From Chloroflexi bacterium RBG_19FT_COMBO_48_23 (GTDB lineage Bacteria > Chloroflexota > Dehalococcoidia > GIF9 > UBA5620): a DNA stretch of 5,512 bases. Below are positions 1-4,044 of the stretch, piece by piece. Numbering within the stretch: the stretch's first letter is position 1; every line of letters starts with the position of its first letter. The translations under genes were made by a program, and so were the position numbers. The notes below the pieces were generated by a model, which saw only the letters and a program-made list of their open reading frames with translations, was not told where the DNA came from and made no database searches. The stretch is from assembly GCA_001795315.1 (NCBI GenBank), contig MGOH01000068.1:327-5838 (forward strand). Reading direction: 5' to 3'.

Positions 1-3
1 AGT

Positions 4-477
4 TCAAAACTGTATCATTGTCGACCAGCTCTTCAACGCCACGTTGTCATTCTGATTTAAGAAAGTCGTCTCAATTTTGGTAAACATCATTTTGCCCATC
101 TTGGTCTCTCTCTCGACCATATTGGCAATCTTTGCAGTGGCAGTTAATACATCACCAGCGCCAATTGGCTCAAAAAACTCAAATTCAACACCGCCATCAA
201 GCAATCGCGGTGGTGCTCCAGCTTTAATCAGGGATTCAACCAGCTTGATGAAAGAAATCCCGCCTTTTATTGGCCACCCTGTGAAACCTGGAGGGCAAAT
301 CAGCCTGCCATACTTATTTTTGCCGGCATTCTCTATCTCATTGAATAAGGGATTGGGGTCTCCTATAGCCTGAGCATATCTCTGTATCGCTCCTTCTTCA
401 ACCTTGAAGATAATAGGCTCAGAGGGGACACCTATCATTTTCCTTAATTCTTCATTAATCAGAGAGCCTTCAGCCAT
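4..477 (-). CDS. MaoC-like FAS1-type dehydratase half-domain (hotdog fold)
   Basis: A complete 157-residue protein with one hotdog domain resembling the N-terminal FAS1-like dehydratase domain (MaoC_dehydrat_N). Visible hallmarks are YAQAIGDPNPLF (residues 34-45), the CPPGF stretch (61-65), and the C-terminal MMFTKIETTFLNQ strand (130-142). In canonical R-specific hydratases the motif is D-x-N-P-L-H. Here Asp40 is kept, but the His position is Phe45, as expected for the half-domain that pairs with a catalytic hotdog partner (compare mycobacterial HadA with HadB). Known family role: hydration/dehydration of enoyl-CoA or 3-hydroxyacyl thioesters in the cytoplasm. Start chosen at the ATG (475-477) because AAGGAGG (complement of 484-490) lies 6 nt upstream. 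It is the third gene of a leftward operon, 33 bp after the thiolase. The partner subunit may lie just beyond the left edge. Substrate unknown; it could also be a non-catalytic CoA-thioester-binding subunit. Confidence 0.85.
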   Translation of the reverse strand: MAEGSLINEELRKMIGVPSEPIIFKVEEGAIQRYAQAIGDPNPLFNEIENAGKNKYGRLICPPGFTGWPIKGGISFIKLVESLIKAGAPPRLLDGGVEFEFFEPIGAGDVLTATAKIANMVERETKMGKMMFTKIETTFLNQNDNVALKSWSTMIQF

Positions 478-510
478 AGTTTGCCTCCTTATAGTTAAAC
501 CACTTTGGTG

Positions 511-1713
511 TCATAACCCTACAATGGCGACGCTTACAACATTCATCGCCGGGAAGCCACCCATGTTATGCGTAAGCCCCAGCTTTGGATTTTTTAGCTG
601 TCTCTCCGGTAATTGCGCCTTGCCCTGCAGCTGTTTATACATCTCATATACCATCCTCAGACCAGAGGCACCGATAGGATGACCGAAGCATTTTAACCCT
701 CCGTCTGGCTGGATGGGTTGCTCGCCATCAAGATTGAAGCGACCGGCTTCAATATCTTCCTTAACTTTACCTCTGGGACTGAACTGCAAGTCCTCCATGG
801 TTACGGCTTCAGTAATTGAGAAACAGTCGTGTACCTCAGCCATGCTAATCTCTTTACGCGGATTCTTAATACCAGCTTCTTTATAGGCGAGAATTCCAGC
901 ACGGTATCCGGTCTCAACATGAGCACCATCCCAGTTGGTATACATCAACTCCTCACCTGAACTTAAAGCAACCTGAAGTGCTTTAATGTACACAGGATCC
1001 GGCCTGAATTTCTTAGCCATATCAGCTCTGGTTACAATTGCCGCTGCTGAACCATCGCTAACTCCACAGCAGTCAAAAAGCCCCAGTGGCCAGGCAATAA
1101 TCGGAGCATTCAGTATCTGTTCCTCAGTCACTTCACGGCGCAGGTGTGCCTTCGGATTCCGTGCGCCATTATAATGGCTTTTGGCTGATACTTTAGCCAA
1201 CATCTTCTTGCCTTCCTCCGGGCTCAAGCCATATACGGAAAAATATCTGGTAGCCATCATGGCAAAACCACCGGGAGCGGTCAATTTGGGCATTATAAGT
1301 GCATTCCTTGACCCCATAAGACCTGGGCCACCAGGAAGACCTCCATATCCAGTATCCTTCAGTTTCTCTACACCTAGCGCTAAGACAATGTCATAAGCCC
1401 CTGAAGCCACAGCATAACAAGCACCTCTTAAAGCCTCAGTGCCTGTGGTACAGAAATTTTCCACCCTGGTCACCGGGATAAAAGGCAACTTTAGCGCCAA
1501 TGCCAAAGATGTAGCACCCTTCCCCACACTCTGCTCTTCAAAATGTACACCGAACCAGGCTGCCTGAATATCCTTCTTTTCTATACCTGCATCCTGAATA
1601 CACTCTTGGAATGCGTCAACCATTAAATCGTCAGCGCCTTTATCCCATAACTCTCCAAATTTCGTGCACCCCATACCGATGATGGCTACTTTGTCTCTAA
1701 TACCTTCTGCCAT
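511..1713 (-). CDS. SCP-x-type thiolase (acetyl-CoA acetyltransferase family)
   Basis: A full-length 400-residue thiolase of the non-decarboxylating SCP-x/archaeal type. The nucleophilic Cys is Cys88 in VENFCTTGTEAL. The second catalytic block is HDCF (His295-Phe298, with Cys297), and the third is GHPIGASG (344-351, with His345). The C-terminal HNMGG loop (382-386) is also present, so the enzyme looks active. Known family reaction: reversible thiolysis of a 3-oxoacyl-CoA with CoA, or Claisen condensation of acyl-CoAs, in the cytoplasm. Members of this type often need a DUF35 partner, as in archaeal acetoacetyl-CoA thiolase and in benzylsuccinate-pathway BbsAB. Here the DUF35 domain is supplied by the gene immediately upstream. 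The start ATG (1711-1713) has GGAGGA 7 nt upstream (complement of 1721-1726). The gap to the upstream gene is 33 bp and to the downstream MaoC-like gene 33 bp, so co-transcription is likely. Chain-length or aromatic substrate specificity cannot be read from the sequence. Confidence 0.93.
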   Translation of the reverse strand: MAEGIRDKVAIIGMGCTKFGELWDKGADDLMVDAFQECIQDAGIEKKDIQAAWFGVHFEEQSVGKGATSLALALKLPFIPVTRVENFCTTGTEALRGACYAVASGAYDIVLALGVEKLKDTGYGGLPGGPGLMGSRNALIMPKLTAPGGFAMMATRYFSVYGLSPEEGKKMLAKVSAKSHYNGARNPKAHLRREVTEEQILNAPIIAWPLGLFDCCGVSDGSAAAIVTRADMAKKFRPDPVYIKALQVALSSGEELMYTNWDGAHVETGYRAGILAYKEAGIKNPRKEISMAEVHDCFSITEAVTMEDLQFSPRGKVKEDIEAGRFNLDGEQPIQPDGGLKCFGHPIGASGLRMVYEMYKQLQGKAQLPERQLKNPKLGLTHNMGGFPAMNVVSVAIVGL

Positions 1714-1746
1714 TTTTATATCCTCCGTAAAAGTTTATTTATACTT

Positions 1747-3189
1747 TCAGGCTCGTATCGGCGTCGCTTTCCAAGAATAGCCATGAACGCCGGTTGGCTC
1801 ATCAAGATACCTTCTGCGGAAGGCCATCTCTACGGGCATGCCTACTTTGACCGAATCAAGATCGCAATCAGTGAAATCAAACCAGAATCTTCCACCACCT
1901 TCGAAGTCCACCAGGCCGTAGATTGACGGTGGGTCAATGCTGGCGGCCAAGTTGTCACCAGTATAAGTAAACACAACGCCCTTTTTATCTGAAAAACCAT
2001 ATTCTTCCATCTGGTCAACAGCTCCGCAATCGGGATTTACACATATTCTCTGAGGTGGATATTGTGGTGTGCCACATTTTTCGCATTTCGAGCCGCAAAG
2101 CGACAAAATCGCTTTCCGCTCCCTGAACAATGTGGACATGGGAGTACGAATATTTATCTCACCACGCATCCCAAAATCCATCGGAGCCAAGTTTCTAAAA
2201 GCTAGATACTTCTCGTAGCTGGCAAGCTCTTTTTTGGAAGCCAGATGCTTCTTGACCCCACGCCTGTCCCCCAACTTCTTTATGTTTTCGGTTACCTGGA
2301 AGAACAGGGCATCGCTGCCATTGCCAAAGCTGGCAACCATAATTTTGTCCCCAGGTTTGGCATCTTCAAGCGCGGCAACCAACATCATTAGCGGTGACAC
2401 TGAACCGGTATCGCCAACCGTAGTAAGCATTGTATCCTGAACCTGGGTCGGCTCAACACCCAGGCGCTTGGCTATAGCAACATGCTCTCTGGCATAAATG
2501 CCCGGAAACATTATTTTAGCAAAATCCTTAATATTTAAATTGTATTTTTTAAGGAGCCCGGAAATAACCTCGGGTATAATTTTAGTATAACCCGCATCTC
2601 GAATGAACCTATCCTCCCAAGCGTGTTCAAATTTTTCACCTGCCGCCCTCCAACGGTCAGGAAAATCATAGGAAACAGAATAATAACCCTCATAGGTAGC
2701 AATCACATCGTCCTTTCCCACAAGAAGAGCTGCCGCACCGTCTCCATAGAGATGTTCTTGAGCACTACCAAGCTTATTTAATCTGCAGTCAGAAGCACAA
2801 ATCAAGACATTGCTTGAAGTGCCTCCATTAACAGCGTCGAAAGCAGAAAGGAGAGCGGTTGTCCCTGATTTAGTGGAACCAACGAAATCAGCAGTCCTCA
2901 TATTAGGCTGAAGGTCAAGAGCAGTGGCTACAATCCCCGAGTTCTGTCTCAGCATATATGGCTGGCTGGTGGTAGCAAGATACAAGCCATCGACCTTATC
3001 CCGCATCACACCTTTCAAACAATCAACACCTGCGGCTACCGCCATACTCAGCATATCCTCATCATGATTGGCAACTGCATTCTCACCCGGTGGCGGGAAA
3101 GTGCCTAAAAAACCTACCGCAGAAAAGATTGTATTGTGATTCATTCGATACCTGGGAATGTAAGCTCCATAAGATTCAATACCTACCAT
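1747..3189 (-). CDS. HMG-CoA-synthase-like protein fused to a DUF35 zinc-ribbon/OB-fold domain
   Basis: A 480-residue two-domain protein. Residues 1-340 follow archaeal HMG-CoA synthase throughout, from the N-terminal GIESYGAYIPRYR to VASFGNGSDALFF (285-297) and the YEKYLAFR tail (325-332). Residues 361-480 form a DUF35 module: a zinc ribbon with Cys369, Cys372, Cys383 and Cys388, then an OB-fold (about 395-480) with GVVFTYT and GLVDFEGGGRFWFDF. By eye alignment with remembered archaeal enzymes, the catalytic Glu, Cys and His positions are Thr74, Thr106 (in GSTKSGT, where archaeal enzymes have ACKAGT) and Pro229 (in MFPGIY, where they have FHQPN). HMG-CoA synthesis is therefore unlikely. In archaea, DUF35 bridges thiolase and HMG-CoA synthase. 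I infer this fusion is a docking, CoA-thioester-binding or channelling partner for the adjacent thiolase. It is first in the operon; the start ATG (3187-3189) has AGGAGG 7 nt upstream. The domain assignment is firm, the function is not. Confidence 0.9.
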   Translation of the reverse strand: MVGIESYGAYIPRYRMNHNTIFSAVGFLGTFPPPGENAVANHDEDMLSMAVAAGVDCLKGVMRDKVDGLYLATTSQPYMLRQNSGIVATALDLQPNMRTADFVGSTKSGTTALLSAFDAVNGGTSSNVLICASDCRLNKLGSAQEHLYGDGAAALLVGKDDVIATYEGYYSVSYDFPDRWRAAGEKFEHAWEDRFIRDAGYTKIIPEVISGLLKKYNLNIKDFAKIMFPGIYAREHVAIAKRLGVEPTQVQDTMLTTVGDTGSVSPLMMLVAALEDAKPGDKIMVASFGNGSDALFFQVTENIKKLGDRRGVKKHLASKKELASYEKYLAFRNLAPMDFGMRGEINIRTPMSTLFRERKAILSLCGSKCEKCGTPQYPPQRICVNPDCGAVDQMEEYGFSDKKGVVFTYTGDNLAASIDPPSIYGLVDFEGGGRFWFDFTDCDLDSVKVGMPVEMAFRRRYLDEPTGVHGYSWKATPIRA

Positions 3190-3196
3190 TAATAAA

Positions 3197-3202
3197 CCTC
3201 CT
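3197..3202 (-). promoter_or_regulatory. Ribosome binding site of the HMGCS-like/DUF35 gene
   Basis: AGGAGG on the minus strand, 7 nt before the ATG at 3189-3187. It is a near-consensus Shine-Dalgarno sequence and fixes the start of the first gene of the leftward operon. Confidence 0.8.
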
Positions 3203-3229
3203 GAAATCAGCGTTTATTGTGCCCACAGA

Positions 3230-3258
3230 ACTCTAGCATAGGTGTCATATACTGTCAA
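3230..3258 (-). promoter_or_regulatory. Sigma70-type promoter of the leftward operon
   Basis: On the minus strand a perfect -35 TTGACA (complement of 3253-3258) is followed, after exactly 17 bp, by TAGAGT (complement of 3230-3235), a 4-of-6 match to the -10 consensus. The predicted transcript starts near 3223, giving a leader of about 34 nt before the start codon at 3189. A 9-bp word, TGACACCTA, sits in the spacer (3239-3247), and an inverted repeat (3251-3270) covers the -35. Both are possible regulator contacts. Prediction from sequence only. Confidence 0.65.
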
Positions 3259-3270
3259 AATCCGAACAGT
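3251..3270. promoter_or_regulatory. Candidate MarR operator, ACTGT-N10-ACAGT inverted repeat
   Basis: Two perfect 5-bp inverted arms, ACTGT (3251-3255) and ACAGT (3266-3270), span 20 bp, a size typical of MarR-family operators. The left arm overlaps the -35 box of the leftward operon promoter, so binding there would block RNA polymerase. An 8-bp perfect palindrome CTCATGAG abuts it at 3271-3278. The arms are short enough to arise by chance, so the assignment to the neighbouring regulator is tentative. Confidence 0.35.
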
Positions 3271-3278
3271 CTCATGAG
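3271..3278. repeat. 8-bp perfect palindrome CTCATGAG
   Basis: A perfect palindrome lying between the two divergent promoters and directly next to the ACTGT/ACAGT inverted repeat. It may be part of a larger regulator-binding region, but a single 8-bp palindrome is weak evidence. Confidence 0.3.
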
Positions 3279-3318
3279 GAAGCTGGCAACGAGAAAAAAT
3301 ATTCATCTCCCTCCGCTG

Positions 3319-3347
3319 TTGACAAATGTGGAAATGGTTTTTAGAAT
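3319..3347 (+). promoter_or_regulatory. Strong sigma70-type promoter of the MarR regulator
   Basis: A perfect TTGACA (3319-3324), a 17-bp spacer and TAGAAT (3342-3347, 5 of 6 to consensus) form a strong predicted promoter. Transcription would start near 3354, about 35 nt ahead of the ATG at 3389. This placement excludes the in-frame ATG at 3326, which falls inside the spacer. A perfect 8-bp palindrome TGTGCACA (3347-3354) sits between the -10 and the start point, where an autoregulator could bind. Confidence 0.75.
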
Positions 3348-3354
3348 GTGCACA
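3347..3354. promoter_or_regulatory. Palindrome TGTGCACA at the predicted MarR transcription start
   Basis: A perfect 8-bp palindrome beginning on the last base of the -10 box and ending at the predicted transcription start. Its position suits an autorepression site, since many MarR regulators repress their own gene. It is short, and its sequence does not match the other candidate operator near 3251-3270, so it is only a candidate. Confidence 0.3.
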
Positions 3355-3375
3355 AAATAATTACCCGCGAATTAC

Positions 3376-3380
3376 AGGAA
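3376..3380 (+). promoter_or_regulatory. Ribosome binding site deciding the MarR start
   Basis: AGGAA lies 8 nt before the ATG at 3389. The alternative upstream in-frame ATG at 3326 has no comparable site and lies inside the predicted promoter, so this element supports the shorter protein. Confidence 0.6.
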
Positions 3381-3388
3381 CACAAACC

Positions 3389-3826
3389 ATGTATGATGCC
3401 AGAAAACATATCTGTTTCAATCTAGGTCTAGTCATGCGCCGTGTGTACGACTACTATGAAAAACGTCTATCCCCTTTCGAACTGACCCCACCGCAGTACT
3501 TTGTATTCGGGGCACTTTGGATGGGCGACGGCATACCTATAGGCGAACTGGGAGACCGGGTCTCGCTGGATAGCTCAACACTAACCGGGATTATCGACAG
3601 GATGGAAAAGAGTGGTTATGTGAAACGCAAGCCAAATCCTGACGACAGGAGATCAGCACTATTATTCCTCACCAAAAAAGCTCGAGAGCTAGGGCCTCGC
3701 ATACTAGAGTTCGCTGATGAGCTCGATGCGACTTTGAAGCAGCCATTCTCCAAAAGAGATATGGCTACCTTCGAACGGGTACTCCGTGCAATAGGTGAGA
3801 CAAAACGCGAAGACGTTAGAGAGTAA
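3389..3826 (+). CDS. MarR-family transcriptional regulator
   Basis: A 145-residue winged helix-turn-helix regulator, the normal size for MarR proteins. The N-terminal helix (about 6-27) and the C-terminal helices (about 96-138) would form the dimer interface. The DNA-binding core runs from IPIGELGDRVSLDSSTLTGIIDRMEKSGYV (49-78, recognition helix around 62-72) into the wing with the family-typical PDDRRSALLFLT (84-95). The start is placed at 3389 rather than the in-frame ATG at 3326. The longer version adds 21 residues unlike any MarR N-terminus and begins between the predicted -35 and -10 boxes. The gene is divergent from the leftward acyl-CoA operon and upstream of an acyl-CoA ligase, like MarR regulators of aromatic- and fatty-acid catabolism that respond to CoA thioesters or free acids (BadR, CouR and FerC types). 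I infer it represses one or both flanking units. The ligand is unknown. Confidence 0.92.
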   Translation: MYDARKHICFNLGLVMRRVYDYYEKRLSPFELTPPQYFVFGALWMGDGIPIGELGDRVSLDSSTLTGIIDRMEKSGYVKRKPNPDDRRSALLFLTKKARELGPRILEFADELDATLKQPFSKRDMATFERVLRAIGETKREDVRE

Positions 3827-3900
3827 ATAATAGTTACGCCCGATATATTCCCAACTTCACTCTTGGTTCTGTTCATTTAACACCTCTCAAAGGCCACGCA

Positions 3901-3927
3901 TTTACTAATAACAAAAGTTCCAGTAAA
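3901..3927. repeat. Weak inverted repeat TTTACT-N15-AGTAAA
   Basis: A 6-bp AT-rich stem with a 15-nt loop in the gap between the MarR gene and the ligase. No T-tract follows it, so it is a poor terminator candidate. No other convincing hairpin terminator is visible in 3827-4044, so some readthrough from the regulator into the ligase is possible. Confidence 0.2.
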
Positions 3928-3940
3928 GTTACATGTAGGC

Positions 3941-3969
3941 TTGACACCTAAAATCCACAAGTGTACCAT
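3941..3969 (+). promoter_or_regulatory. Sigma70-type promoter of the acyl-CoA synthetase gene
   Basis: A perfect TTGACA (3941-3946), a 17-bp spacer and TACCAT (3964-3969, 4 of 6 to the -10 consensus). The predicted transcript begins near 3976, leaving a leader of about 69 nt before the ATG at 4045. The promoter is bracketed by a 6-bp inverted repeat, GCTTGA (3939-3944) and TCAAGC (3969-3974), and contains the word TGACACCTA (3942-3950) also found in the leftward operon promoter. This suggests the ligase has its own, possibly co-regulated, promoter. Confidence 0.6.
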
Positions 3970-4033
3970 CAAGCTTCAAAGCAATAAGGCCGTAAACAGC
4001 CTCAACTCTAGCTAAAAACACGGGGCTGATGAA

Positions 4034-4038
4034 AGGAG
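4034..4038 (+). promoter_or_regulatory. Ribosome binding site of the acyl-CoA synthetase
   Basis: AGGAG, within the longer AAAGGAGA, lies 6 nt before the ATG at 4045. It is a strong Shine-Dalgarno site and fixes the start of the ligase. Confidence 0.8.
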
Positions 4039-4044
4039 ATATAT

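Noticed and set aside
77..2440. Plus-strand open frames of 62-98 codons opposite the MaoC, thiolase and fusion genes
   Set aside because: They are antisense to strongly conserved coding sequence and have no recognisable protein features.
1747..3189. Genuine mevalonate-pathway HMG-CoA synthase
   Set aside because: The fold matches, but the catalytic Glu, Cys and His positions are Thr, Thr and Pro, and no other mevalonate gene is present in the window.
3326..3388. N-terminal extension of the MarR protein from the ATG at 3326
   Set aside because: It overlaps a strong predicted promoter, lacks a ribosome binding site and adds residues unlike MarR N-termini.
3616..3876. Minus-strand 86-codon frame over the MarR gene
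   Set aside because: It is antisense to the conserved wing and C-terminal helices of MarR and has no domain or initiation signal.
3901..3927. Rho-independent terminator after the MarR gene
   Set aside because: The only stem is 6 bp and AT-rich with a 15-nt loop and no following T-tract.
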